A DNA stretch of 64,000 nt, taken from contig CM030364.1 in the NCBI GenBank assembly GCA_017893485.1, positions 208,617,384 to 208,681,383 on the forward strand, written 5' to 3'. The notes beneath the pieces were generated by a model. The model did no database searches. It had not been told where the DNA came from and was given only the letters and a program-made list of their open reading frames with translations. This stretch comes from Hemerocallis citrina. Lineage: Eukaryota; Streptophyta; Magnoliopsida; Asparagales; Asphodelaceae. The translations under genes and the position numbers were made by a program. This document shows positions 11,801-21,721 of the stretch, in pieces (the first letter of the stretch is position 1; every line of letters starts with the position of its first letter).

Positions 11801-12470
11801 ACAAACGCACATCGCCCGATCTGGGGTATTGTGCGCCCAAGGCCCAGACCAAATGCGTTGGGGTCTCGAGAAAAAAGGAAAATTCTCGGTTAGATCACTC
11901 TACCATCGTATCCACTATCGAGGATGCAGACCCACCTGGGCAACGGTGTTATGGAAGGCAAAGGCGCCCCTTAAAGTGAGAGTCTTCCTCTGGCTAGTGC
12001 TCAATAAGGCGATCCTTACCAGAGAGAACCTAGCCAAGAGGCAACCCCACATTGCATCTAACTGTGGATTCTGCAACATACATACGGAAGATGTGGACCA
12101 CCTGTTCATTCACTGTTCTAGAAGTAAGGCTGTTATGATAGATGTCCTACGAGCCCTAGGAACAAGTGACTATCCAAGCGATTATGAGGAACTTTGGGTT
12201 GGCCCCAGATTTGCTTCAATCCGACATGATATGAAGGAGGCGTGGTATATTGCCATTGCGGCAACCACATGGGTGTTATGGCTAGATAGGAACAATTTTT
12301 ATTTCCGTGCTTCATGTAATTCTATTTCTGGTAACCTTACCTTCATCATGCATCGGATTTCTTTTTGGGCCACAGCTGCAGCTACAGGGGCGAGAGGGCG
12401 GATTGCAAGGGTCTTCCAGGTTGAAGAATTTGATGACGAAGAGGTAGAGTTTGGTCCGACACTGGACTGA
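8805..12470 (+). CDS. LINE ORF2 protein: endonuclease and reverse transcriptase, intact
   Basis: The frame encodes 1221 residues without interruption. Residues ~1-230 form an APE-type endonuclease with the landmarks NVRGLG, QETKL, GGDFNI and SDHTP. Residues ~440-720 form the reverse transcriptase, with FRPISLMN, LKLDFEKAYDSV, LRQGDPLSPLLF and the catalytic YADD at ~688. A zf-RVT-type Cys/His region (FCNIHTEDVDHLFIHC) lies at ~1090-1110. I see no RNase H domain. The start is the ATG at 8805, which overlaps the ORF1 stop as TAATG, a layout that allows termination-reinitiation. Function in this family: target-primed reverse transcription of the LINE RNA at an endonuclease nick in nuclear DNA. 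Confidence 0.95.
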   Translation: MNTLFWNVRGLGNRGKRDMVRDVINNAKADVVGLQETKLQNGLKLKRVGGHRIKEWVVRPSAGASGGIAIGFNSDILSCVEEYCGQFSLTTRLKRRSDDWMQTVTVVYGPNVATDRDAFWQELCDIRMRWSGPWIVGGDFNITRFAFEHKGRGSSDRHREEFNKVITDLELIDIPINDRLFTWSNMQATPVLAKLDRILVSMDWEAKFLLASARSIPRPTSDHTPILLEVGTQKAHRHRKFRFEKAWLEIQGFHHLVMENWALPIAGRDAAARWCGKLRRLRKRLCRWNRSRFSTIWLEKESFLKGIDELERAEEIRILSQEERNRLLELRDNITNLYRLEEIKWQQRSRISWLKEGDANTAYFHRVASARRRSNLILSVHTDTGTSQDEEVISPTFHSYYKGLFGRKNDFRMSMSDNYWQSFQNETGTTVSSLEAPFSEMEVKVAINQMGADKSPGPDGFPMMFFQVFWEEIKGEFMELMEEFYHNKLRLGMFNFAEVVLIPKREESKGVGDFRPISLMNCSAKIITKVLAIRIGSLMDSLISKTQTGFIKGRCILDCVATAEQVIHHCHRSNSKNFLLKLDFEKAYDSVDWDCLFEALTGRGFGDRWIRWIKQCLQSSKTAISVNGKPGPSFPCKKGLRQGDPLSPLLFTIVADVLRGMLENCQRKGWITPVARNNSNQGCTILQYADDTLLFGNGSRSETICFKGVLYCFEAWSGLRINFHKSALVPISLSEEEVREHATILNCLTEEFPIKYLGLPLRPGRLTKADWLPIIDRVEDRLAGWKGKSLSIGGRVVLINSVLSNLPTYYISFFELPKWVIQRIDRIRKRFLWKGADSNKGGYHLIKWSIACMKKRHGGLGIIDLRDMNLALLGKWWWKVFHHCGEGWQDFIQPYLRGKGTRRLGFRVGSKASRFWKGIAKASEPFNSVVSSTIGNGRSTRFWWDKWCGPHTLKEIFPELYEITMRPNISVAETWKKGIWKPPLQGSLSPVLLQQLHNLQTHIARSGVLCAQGPDQMRWGLEKKGKFSVRSLYHRIHYRGCRPTWATVLWKAKAPLKVRVFLWLVLNKAILTRENLAKRQPHIASNCGFCNIHTEDVDHLFIHCSRSKAVMIDVLRALGTSDYPSDYEELWVGPRFASIRHDMKEAWYIAIAATTWVLWLDRNNFYFRASCNSISGNLTFIMHRISFWATAAATGARGRIARVFQVEEFDDEEVEFGPTLD

Positions 12471-12727
12471 GGAGGGACCTGCCACGCTCTGCCGGCAACC
12501 ACCAGTGGACACTGCTACCTTTTGTATCTTGTTTCACTCTTTTGTACTTTGGGTTGTATGTGGTTTTGGATGTTGTAACCCACCCCCCAGGGAGCTGTTG
12601 GGGGGCTTATGTTTTATTTCCTGCATTGTAGTGTTGCTTTCCCGGCTTGCCGGGGTTGTTTATTAATTTCTTATTAATGAAACAGGGTGGCGTTATTCCA
12701 CCTTTTACCTCAAAAAAAAAAAAAAAA
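12471..12727 (+). other. LINE 3' UTR and poly(A) tail
   Basis: About 240 bp of 3' UTR contains G- and C-rich runs, including CCCCCCAGGGAGCTGTTGGG near 12584-12603. It ends in 16 A residues (12712-12727), directly abutting the right target duplication. Confidence 0.85.
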
Positions 12728-12743
12728 CAATCCATGGCTATAA
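12728..12743. repeat. LINE target-site duplication, right copy
   Basis: Exact second copy of the 16-bp string at 5162-5177. The LTR resumes from here. Confidence 0.93.
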
Positions 12744-13191
12744 TCAATTCACACACAACTTAAATTTAATGATAGAACCACATACAATTTGCATACCAAC
12801 ATTTCAATCAATCAAAAGGTCATTTTTCCAATTAAAATGTACTCTTATTAAACTTTTCCATGCACCATTCTTTTAATTCAAATCTAGCATGCTTCCTATT
12901 TAGAAATACGGAAAATTACCCACCTTAATTGGAGAGACTACACTTAGCAACACCTTCTAAACAAATGTCCTTGCCAAGAGAGCGGTCCTCCTCCTCCTCG
13001 ATGCGCACACGAACCTCCAAGATGCCAAAACCGAGAGCTCCTAATGCCGGCCTCTCCTCTTTGATGCAAGCAAAACTCCCACACACAACTCTCACTCTTT
13101 TGACTCACTTACTAAACTACTTGATAATGTATTTTAAACTATAGGTTTGGAGGAAATAATTAGCACAAGAATAACTAGGCTGGGGGGGGGG

Positions 13192-13199
13192 TATTTATA
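13192..13199 (-). promoter_or_regulatory. TATA box in the 3' LTR of the Tekay-type element
   Basis: TATAAATA on the minus strand, followed downstream by a C10 run. The 5' LTR has the same box at 21714-21721 with a C11 run. It is the best core-promoter candidate in this LTR. Confidence 0.55.
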
Positions 13200-13754
13200 C
13201 TAAAAATTTAGGAAAATGGAAGGCTAGGATTGAAGTAGGAGTTAGGATTAAAAGGCTAGGATTCAAGGAGGATTTACAATAACCAACCATGATCAAGTAA
13301 CCACCACCCATGACTCCACTTGAAAATTTCATTTCCCTCCAAAAGATCAAAACCGGTCTCATCCTATGCATGGGGATTGTACGTGCAATGCACGTGCATG
13401 CATTTGTCCCCATTTAAAAATTTGTACATTATATTTTACAAAAAAATAATCTTCAAAAATGTATTCTACATTACAAGTTGTATTTAAAATAAAAATAGCT
13501 CATGGGCTTTAGTTTATGGGCCAAAATAATAATTAAAAAAGATAACAAATAAATTAGATTTGGGCTTTTAAAAGAAAGATTTTTGTCTATTTGAAAAAGG
13601 GCTTTATATAAAAATAATTAAAGAGCACATATTTAAACATCTATACTCATCATGAAGAAAATAATCATAACATTTAATATTACCAAAATATTGCACGTGC
13701 ACACTACGTGCAAAATTAAAAAATTTTCATTAAATGAAAAATCGGGGCATTACA

Positions 13755-13768
13755 ACACTCCCTCCTTA
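13755..13768 (-). other. Polypurine tract of the Tekay-type element
   Basis: Sense strand AAGGAGGGAGTGT lies immediately upstream of the 3' LTR start TGTAATGCC. This is where plus-strand DNA synthesis primes in LTR retrotransposons. Confidence 0.7.
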
Positions 13769-13858
13769 GAATAGTTCCGTCCCCGGAACTACAGTCAAGA
13801 GCGAGAAACAAAATACAAACACTCTCAACAAGCACAAGAAAGAATACAAAGATACAAA

Positions 13859-14899
13859 TCAAGCAAAAAGCTCAGGATAGTCTTTCAACATCCTCTCCTC
13901 AGACTCCCAAGTAGCCTCTTCAACCAAATGGTTCCTCCAGACTACCTTGACCATCGGTATCGTCTTATTCCTCAAGACTTTCTCTTGACGATTAACAATC
14001 TCAACAGGAGACTCGATGTAATTGAGATCCAAATGCAAACCTTCCGGCACTTCAGGTAAATGATGACTCGGATCTGGAATATAACCTCTCAGCATAAACA
14101 CATGAAAGACATTGTGTACCTGAGATAACTCTTCCGGCAATTCAAGCCGGTAAGCAGTTTTCCCGATCCTTTTCAATATCTTGTACGGGCCTATAAACCT
14201 CACGGCTAACTTTCTGCCTTTGCCAAATCGAATCACACCTTTACTGGGCGATACTTTCAGAAAGACGAAGTCACCGACCTCAAACTCAAGGTCCCTTCTC
14301 CGGTTGTCTGCATAACTTCTCTGCCTGCTCTGAGCTTCTACCAACCTTTTCCTGATCAGATCAATCTTCTCAGAGGTTTGCTGTACAAGCTTAGGCCCAA
14401 ACAATTGACGCTCCCCAACTTCAAACCAACAAACAGGTGTCCTGCACTTCCTGCCATACAGAGCTTCGTACGGCGCCATCCCGATGCTAGTCTGAAAACT
14501 GTTGTTGTAGGCAAACTCTACCAAAGGTAAATGCCTTTCCCAACTGCCTCCAAAGTCTAGTACACAACACCGAAGCATATCCTCAAGAATACGGTTGACT
14601 CTCTCGGTCTGCCCATCGGTTTGCGGATGAAAAGCAGTGCTGAAATCCGTCTTGGTACCCAAAGCTGTCTGAAGACTCCTCCAGAAATGCAAAGTAAACC
14701 GCGCATCTCGATCAGACACAATAGTTGACGGAACACCATGAAGCCGGACGATTTCGCCAACATACAACTCAGCTAACTTGTCCATCGAAGCAGTGAGTTT
14801 CATCGCCAAAAAGTGAGCGGACTTGGTTAGTCGATCGACTATAACCCAAATCACATCATTGCTTTTAGGACTCTTAGGCAATCCCGTAATGAAATCCAT
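13859..14899 (-). pseudogene. Integrase core and chromodomain (Tekay-type pol, 3' part)
   Basis: The open segment of 346 residues starts inside the integrase core. It has D, D and E positions in [21 protein letters not shown] and [15 protein letters not shown]. After the core comes the GPY/F-type region ([20 protein letters not shown]). A C-terminal chromodomain follows at ~285-335 ([25 protein letters not shown]). Integrase inserts the cDNA, and the chromodomain is thought to steer it to heterochromatin. The segment is separated from the upstream part of pol by stops at 14900-15034, so it is a piece of a broken polyprotein. About 100 bp of untranslated sequence separates its stop from the PPT. 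Confidence 0.88.
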
Positions 14900-15034
14900 A
14901 CTGATGTTATCCCACTTTCATTCCGGAATAGGTAACAGTTGTAATAGACCTCCGGGTCTCTGATTTTCGGCTTTGACTTGATGTCAAACCTTACACTTCG
15001 CCACAAATTCAGCCACATCCCGCTTCAAACCTGA

Positions 15035-15568
15035 CTACCAGAAATGCGGTTTGATGTCTCTGTACATCTTAGTACTTCCAGGATGTACTGACCAAAGAGT
15101 AGCATGCGCCTCCTGAAGAATACTCTCTTTCAGGTCTGCCTGATTCGGAACACATAGCTGCTCTCCAAACCACAGCACTCCATCCTTGATTTGAAATTCG
15201 GGCAACCTGCCAGCACCAACCTGCTCCTTCATCTCCAAGATATCAGCATCAACCTCCTGATTTGCAATGATCCTTGCATTCAAAGTAGGCCGGAACCTCA
15301 ACTGAGCTAAAGATGCTCCCAATCCTTGCAAGACAACCTCAATACCTGCTCGGTCCAATTCCTCAATCAGATGCTTCTGAGTTGTAATCAAACTGGATAA
15401 ACTGCTCTTGCGATTAAGTGCATCAGCAACAACATTAGCTTTCCCAGGATGATACTTGATCTCAGGTCGCATGTCCTCAAGCACTTCCAACCATCTTCGC
15501 TGCCTCAAATTCAGATCCTTCTGCTGATATATGTACTTCAAACTCTTGTGGTCCGTGTACATGTTCAA
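15035..15568 (-). pseudogene. RNase H C-terminal part and integrase zinc-binding domain (Tekay-type pol)
   Basis: The open 177-residue segment begins in the RNase H domain ([10 protein letters not shown]) and passes through [20 protein letters not shown] and VVADALNRK, both typical of gypsy RNase H. It then enters the integrase N-terminal zinc-binding region ([17 protein letters not shown]). Stops and a small frameshift separate it from RT upstream (15569-15693) and from the integrase core downstream. Confidence 0.85.
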
Positions 15569-15693
15569 TTACTCACCGTACACGTAGTGTCTCCATTGTT
15601 TAGGGCAAAGATAATCGCAGCCAACTCCAGATCATGAGTCGGGTAATTCTTCTCATGCGGTCGTAGTTGCCTAGACCAATAAGAGATTACTCT

Positions 15694-16980
15694 TCATTCT
15701 TGCATTAAGACACAACCAAACCCACGATGTGAAGCATCGCTATAAACATCATACTGAACACCCGCTCTAGGCAAAGCCAAAATAGGTGCAGTAGTCAGTT
15801 TCTCTTTCAACTCCTGAAAGCTCGCCTCACATTGCTCAGTCCACTTGAAGTTCACATTCTTCTTGGTCAGACCAGTAAGCGGCACGGCTATCTGAGCATA
15901 ACCTTGGATGAATCTCCTGTTGTATCCAGTCATTCCAAGAAAACTTCTGACTTCCTTTACTGTAGTAGGCCTAGCCCAATCTCTCACTGTCTCTATCTTC
16001 TGAGGATCAATTGCTACTCCCTCCTTAGAAAGAATGTGACCTAGGAATGCTACTTCTGATTTCCAGAAATCACACTTGGATAACTTGGCATACAACTCCT
16101 GCTCTTCCAGTTTCTTCAAAACTGTTGCTAGATGCTCGGCGTGCTCCTCCTCTGACTTGGAGTACACGAGAATATCGTCGATAAACACCACGACGAAAGA
16201 ATCAATGAACGGCTTCAGAACTCTGTTCATCAAGTCCATGAAGATTGCGGGTGCATTCGTCACTCCAAATGGCATAACTAAGAATTCGTAATGCCCATGT
16301 TGAGTTCTAAATGTAGTTTTGTGCACATCTTCAGCTTTCACTCGAACTTGGTGATATCCTGATCGAAGATCTATTTTGGAGAAAACAACTGCTCCTTGTA
16401 GACGATCGAACAAGTCATCAATTCGGGGAATAGGATACTTATTCTGAACAGTGACCTTATTCAGCTCTCGGTAATCAATACACATTCTCATCGATCCATC
16501 CTTCTTTTTTACCAAAAGCATTGGTGCTCCCCAAGGTGACGCACTAGGTTGAATAAAGCCTTTCTCCAACAGTTCCTCAATCTGCCGTTTCACCTCATCC
16601 TGTTCCACTGGAGCCATCCTATACGGTGCCTTAGAAATGGGTGCACTTCCCGGTTGAACAGTGATGCTGAACTCTACATCACGATGCGGGGGTAATCTAG
16701 GAAAATCATCCAAGAACACAGTCGGATAGTCCCGAACCACAGGAATCCCTTGCACTTCCACAGGAATCTCTTCCTTGCGGATAGCTGCCACCAGCTTAGA
16801 ACACTTCTTCTTCCCTTGGAAAGTGACTTCAGGTCCACCTGGAGCCTTCACTGTTACCGTCTTGGTCTTGCACTCGATGCTTACACTGTACACCGACATC
16901 CAATCAATGCCAATGATAACATCGACTCCCAAGATAGTCAGCTCGATCAGATCAATCCCAAAGATTCTGTCCCCGATCAC
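15694..16980 (-). pseudogene. Protease C-terminus, reverse transcriptase and RNase H start (Tekay-type pol)
   Basis: The 428-residue open segment begins after the protease active site ([15 protein letters not shown]). The RT spans ~130-310 with [46 protein letters not shown] and catalytic FIDDILVYS at ~265. The connection domain and the first RNase H block ([13 protein letters not shown]) follow. It ends at a stop where related elements continue, so the full polyprotein is interrupted. The RT core itself looks intact. Confidence 0.9.
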
Positions 16981-17025
16981 AATCTCGCAATCCGCATAAT
17001 ACCGATCAGTGGTTAAAGTTTTTCC

Positions 17026-17289
17026 TCATAGAGTAGCTACTACTAAGATCTTGCCTGGAAAGATCTTCGGTTCAACTCCCAACACTTTAGCAAATTTAGG
17101 AGACACAAAAGTATGAGAGGATCCAGTATCGAACAACACAACAATTTTCATTCCATTAAGATAAAGTTCTCCTGTTACATAATACACACTCATTACGTAA
17201 CAGTTCACTAAATAGCGGGAAAAAGAAATGACATAAACCTCTAACATCTGCCCTCGTACCAGTGATGACATGATCCACCTCATCGGCAT
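17026..17289 (-). pseudogene. Aspartic protease region (Tekay-type)
   Basis: The segment contains the retropepsin active site VVLFDTGSSHTFVSP about residue 55, with flanking sequence typical of chromovirus proteases. It is out of frame with both the gag remnant upstream and the RT segment downstream. A stop near 17025 follows it. Confidence 0.8.
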
Positions 17290-17299
17290 CAGCTTCCGT

Positions 17300-18327
17300 C
17301 AAGGCAAATACTCGCCCTGGTTGGTACGATTTCTTCCCGGTCTGCTGCATTGGTGCATTGCGATTCTCCTTCCGTGGCTTGGGGCATTGAGACTGGTAAT
17401 GTCCCGTCTCACCACAGTTGAAACAATTTACCGCAGGAGGTCTCACCACATTGTTCCCAGGTCCTCCAGCCACACTAATAGCGTTCACCCCTGTCGTTTG
17501 AACCTTTGTGCAGATGGTTGTCCCTTGAAACTCCCAGAATTTGCGGGCCTCTTTCTAGACTGCCAGTTGTTCCTCCGATTCTAAACAACATGAAACTGCT
17601 CCATGTCTGCTTCCGTGGCTGCTGCTCTCTTGACCAACTTGTCGAATCTTCTGATACCAAGAGGTATCATCCGGGACCTCAAGCTCGGCCTCAATCCATG
17701 CTCGAACTTACGAGCTTTCTTAGCCTCATCCATCACTAATTCCGGAGCATACCTAGAGAGCTAAGTAAACTTGGTCTCGTACTCCCTAACTGACATGCCA
17801 CCTTGCTGTAGTGATAGAAACTCCATAGCCTTCTTCTTTTGGACGTCAGAGAGGAAGTAGCGACTGCAGAATTCTTCCAGAAATTCCTCCCAGCCGAGAA
17901 CTATGCTTCCCATTGTCCTCTTCATCGACTGCCACCACATAGCCACGTCCTTCTCAAGTTGCAGAGTCGCCAACTTCACCTTACTGCCTTCAGGGGGTCT
18001 CCAGCACTTCAAAGATCGTCTCTACTTGACGAATCCAGTTGTCAGCCACATCAGGGTCTGACTTCCCTTCGAATACAGGTGGTTCATCCGTTTGAACGAT
18101 TCCACTAGTTTAATCGCTTCGGGCACTGGATTCACAGGTACCCTTCCTTGGTTCTGATTCATGGCCACGACGTTGAGCGTCTGATAGACCCTCGCAAGTT
18201 CCGTTTCCAGATCCAGACCTTCCCCGTTTCTAGCTTCTCTTCTAGCCATATTCTGATGCAAAAGATCCATCAAATTCGAAGTATAAGACATGAATTTTAA
18301 ATCAACTTGCATTTCATTGAATTCCAA
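17300..18327 (-). pseudogene. gag (capsid and CCHC nucleocapsid) of the Tekay-type element
   Basis: Three broken segments make up gag. The N-terminal part (18327-18022) includes MARREARNGEG and a coiled-coil-like stretch. The capsid core (18012-17761) includes LEKDVAMWWQSMKRT and FLSLQQGGMSVREYETKF. The nucleocapsid carries one zinc knuckle, CFNCGETGHYQSQC, at about 17390-17430. Frameshifts near 18015 and around 17660-17760 break it. In an intact element Gag packages the RNA into virus-like particles. Confidence 0.82.
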
Positions 18328-18394
18328 ACTTTATACATTCGAATTGAAAAACATTTCTTGACATCAGAATGAAAATAGTAGAAGCTACAACAGT

Positions 18395-18850
18395 CTAAAT
18401 CCTACGGTTCCTCTTCGCTTCTCGAAGTTCTCCCCGTAGTTCATCAACTTCTTCCTTCAGCACATCGGTCAGATTCTTCCTCTTCTCGAGTTCCCATACC
18501 CGATGACTGAGAACTGCAAAGTCGTCCTTACGCTTTGCCAATTGAGCCTCCAATAATCCGACTCTCTCCCGCAGTGTTTCTACCTGCCTCTGAAGAGATA
18601 TTACAAGACCATTTGGAACTGGTTCTTCTTCTTCGTTAGAAGAGTCATCAGATGAATCCGGAGGTGGGGTAATCTCTCGGGATTCAGGCCATTCTTCTCA
18701 GTCAGAATCTGCTCGTCCTGGGTAGTACTCTTCCTTGGAATCTGCTTGTCCAAGATGGTACTCTTCCTCGATGATATCCTAGTCGTCGTCTCCTGCAGGG
18801 TCGAAGTGATCAGCTATCTTAGAAAATAGAGAGGAAGAAACATAAGTCAT
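18395..18850 (-). pseudogene. Extra ORF upstream of gag: acidic linker plus coiled coil, two in-frame stops
   Basis: Between the PBS and gag the minus strand holds a 152-codon frame. It starts with ATG at 18850 (MTYVSSSLFSKIADHFD) and ends with TAG at 18395-18397. Two in-frame stops (TAG after ~23 codons and TGA near codon 50) break it. The middle is acidic and Ser/Pro-rich (DSSDDSSNEEEEP). The C-terminal ~75 residues show heptad-like Leu/Val spacing (VISLQRQVETLRERVGLLEA, then WELEKRKNLTDVLKEEVDEL), which suggests a coiled coil. I do not recognise the family. The long protein-like composition across stops argues that it was once translated. Confidence 0.6.
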
Positions 18851-18961
18851 AAAGCAACACAAATGTAAGTCACTTACATTTAAATCTCTAGACTCAAACA
18901 CACACTCTAATGTCCACTTCTAGGGTGTCGTTTCTTATAAATTTGTACAAGTGTGAAGCGT

Positions 18962-18974
18962 GGCTCTGATACCA
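18962..18974 (-). other. Primer-binding site, tRNA-iMet (Tekay-type element)
   Basis: Sense strand TGGTATCAGAGCC, three bases inside the 5' LTR end. It is complementary to the 3' end of plant initiator tRNA-Met and primes minus-strand DNA synthesis. Confidence 0.92.
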
Positions 18975-20544
18975 CTCTGTAACGCCTCGAATCCCAAATA
19001 TAACTGAATTCGAGAGTTCTACAGGATCTTTACACTTCATTTAGTACAATTTTACAAGGAATTTAAAATTTTTCACTTTACATCATAGTTTACATGAAAC
19101 TTTACACTTTATATTGCACAGTGGAAGTAAATTTACAACATTTAAGTAAAGTACAACAACATTGAATAATCTTTAAGCAGCTGTTCCTCTTTAATCTTTA
19201 TCATGTCATTTACCCTGCATACAAAACTGTGGGTACGTCAGTTTATTCAACCGACGAACATTATACACGGCCATCCTCTCTATGCCGGAAATAGTATAAC
19301 TCATTTTCCATATTTAACAAACACAAACTTGTCACATATCAAACTAAAGGGAATACCCTATTGATGTCGTGTTGTGATTGTGCACTTAGTCCTTAATGCA
19401 GTTATTTATATTATATGACACTAATGCACACTTGTTCGGATTCTATGCATCCCATACTACATAGGTCCGAGGGCAAGCCGCTTATTCGTTCTTCATATTT
19501 GTAGGGTTCAATCCCTCGTCAAGACTTAATCTACCACTGTAACTACGGTAAGTATCCTAGATGATCTATGAGTACAAGCTCGTGTACAGAAAACATGGAG
19601 GGGAATCCCACGTCATGTCTGGACTCATCAAGCATGCATTCTGTGGCAATTCAGCCTCCTTCATGGCACACGATCCTCTTGCAGTAACCAAACATCCCAC
19701 AAACATTGCTAAAGTTCGATCATTACTGAGTAATGCCCACGCCATGTCTTGACTCATCAAGCATGCATTCTGTGGCTCACACCTGCACCGTAAACTCTAG
19801 CTCTCATACTTGTGTTTTTCTCTCACTTTCATCACATCTCCACTATGTACTAATCCTTAGTTTTTATTAGAATCATGAACAAAAATCAAAGCTCTAGAGT
19901 TAGTCTCTCCACTAAACCGGACTTATTCATTCATTCAAACATGACCAACCTTGGTCTTTCATTTTAAATTTCATTTCATTTCTTTCCAATTGCCGGGGGA
20001 GACTTAGCTACTCTTTTGTTTCAATTCCAATTCACAATTTCCAAAATTGAGCGTTTCCAGCTCATAAGTTCATCTTCATAATCATAAAAGATTTTCTTTT
20101 TCAATAGCATGATTTCTAATTTATTCATGAGTCCATAGCCATACATGGAATTCAATTATTCCTTATATATTTCATCAAATATCATTTTTACATTAAAATT
20201 ACATCACTAAATGAATATTCACATTTCATAATTTTTCACACTATTCTCCAATGAGAATAATTCACAACACTTCATTTCATATAATTCCTTCCTTTGCTAT
20301 ATTGTTTTTCTAACACTTCGTTTCAAGTTCTTTTGCAAATTATAACCTCCAAAAAAAATATAAATGTAGAACCATAGTTCTAATTATACATTTATTCTCA
20401 AAACATACTCTATTTCATAGAAATAATCCTCAAATTATTTTTCATAAGTCCCACATATTTTTAGGATAATAATCATATTTTTTTTCATAAATTTTCAATC
20501 TTCAAAACACCCAAAAAAATATTTTTTTCCACAACATAAACACA

Positions 20545-20622
20545 GGCCGAGACCAAGGATCGAACCAGCGACCACAGGGAACCAACCGAAGGCACAGACC
20601 ACTTGGTCGAACGCGCTAGGCG
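20545..20622 (-). other. tRNA-like unit 2 (5' LTR)
   Basis: Counterpart of 4459-4538: B-box GGTTCGATCC (sense strand) and an A-box-like segment about 45 bp upstream, with one base changed in the A-box relative to the 3' LTR copy. A T-rich run follows in the sense direction. Confidence 0.45.
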
Positions 20623-20697
20623 TTATGAAGGAGAGCTGAGAGCATTAAGTGCTTTCGGCTGCAGTTACTTTACTTTTGAAAAATACAAACAAAAGTA

Positions 20698-20796
20698 TGG
20701 TGCCAAGGGGATTCGAACCAGCGACTCATGAGACATCGAAACCCACTGTAGCAATTAAGAGCATCCCGACCACTTGAGCTATGCGCTCAGGTTGTC
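20698..20796 (-). other. tRNA-like unit 1 (5' LTR)
   Basis: Counterpart of 4613-4710, with A-box TAGCTCAAGTGG and B-box GGTTCGAATCC unchanged while neighbouring bases vary. The hairpin segment lies between this unit and unit 2. Confidence 0.5.
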
Positions 20797-21713
20797 ATAA
20801 TTCAACCCGTAATCTAATTAAATTGTATCTATCTGTTTAGTAAAACATTTCGATGTTCAACAAGCTCTCATTTCATTTTTCTTTTACTAAATTTGCTGTA
20901 AATTCCAGATTAATTATTCCCAACATACTTTATACTCCAGTATATTAAAAATAATTTTTTTTCAATAATTAACACATATTTTCCATACAATTAATTCGAA
21001 TTATAAACTACCACTACCACATTTCTTTTTCGACATTTCTTATCAAGTTTAACATCACTAATCTCTTTATTAGAAATCTTGCTATCAATTCTCTGTTTTT
21101 AATTATTTCACAAACCCCCAAATTATATTTTTAAGTCATTCATACAACATTATCACAATAGTCTATTTAAGCACATAAAGCGACATTGTCAATCTACTAA
21201 TTCTTGCATATACTTTTTTTTAATGTTAACAATGAAGTTTTCTTCAAACAATCCATGGCTATAATCAATTCACACACAACTTAAATTTAATGATAGAACC
21301 ACATACAATTTGCATACCAACATTTCAATCAATCAAAAGGTCATTTTTCCAATTAAAATGTACTCTTATTAATCTTTTCCATGCATCATTCTTTCAATTC
21401 AAATCTAGCATGCTTCCTATTTAGAAATACGGAAAATTACCCACCTTAATGGAGAGACTACACTTAGCAACACCTCCTAAACAAATGTCCTTGCCAAGAG
21501 AGCGGTCCTCCTCCCCCTCGATGCACACACGAACCTCCAAGATGCCAAAACCGAGAGCTCCTATTGCCGGCCTCTCCTCTTTGATGCAAGCAAAACTCCC
21601 ACACACAACTCTCACTCTTTTGACTCACTTACTAAACTACTAGATAATGTATTTTAAACTATAGGTTTGGAGGAAATAATTAGCACAAGAATAACTAGGC
21701 TTGGGGGGGGGGG

Positions 21714-21721
21714 TATTTATA
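21714..21721 (-). promoter_or_regulatory. TATA box in the 5' LTR of the Tekay-type element
   Basis: TATAAATA on the minus strand followed by C11, about 550 bp into the LTR. It would drive genomic transcription of the element. Confidence 0.55.

Larger units (their letters stand above)
5178..12727 (+). mobile_element. L1-type non-LTR retrotransposon (LINE), apparently full length
   Basis: The 7550-bp insertion has a pyrimidine-rich 5' UTR (5178-5448), two ORFs joined by a TAATG overlap, a 3' UTR, and a 16-A tail. It is flanked by a perfect 16-bp target duplication. It sits in the 3' LTR of the Tekay-type element in antisense orientation to it. ORF2 is fully open and ORF1 has a single in-frame stop, so this is a young and almost intact copy. 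No promoter could be identified by eye in the 5' UTR, which is a C/T-rich 270-bp stretch. Confidence 0.95.
2892..13754 (-). repeat. 3' LTR of the Tekay-type element, interrupted by a LINE
   Basis: The LTR pieces are 2892-5177 and 12744-13754, which match 18978-22276 almost base for base. The intervening 5178-12727 is a LINE with its own target duplication. A TATAAATA promoter element (sense strand) lies at 13192-13199, beside a run of ten C residues. Two tRNA-like units are at 4459-4538 and 4613-4710. The short open frames in the LTR are not conserved as genes. Confidence 0.9.
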
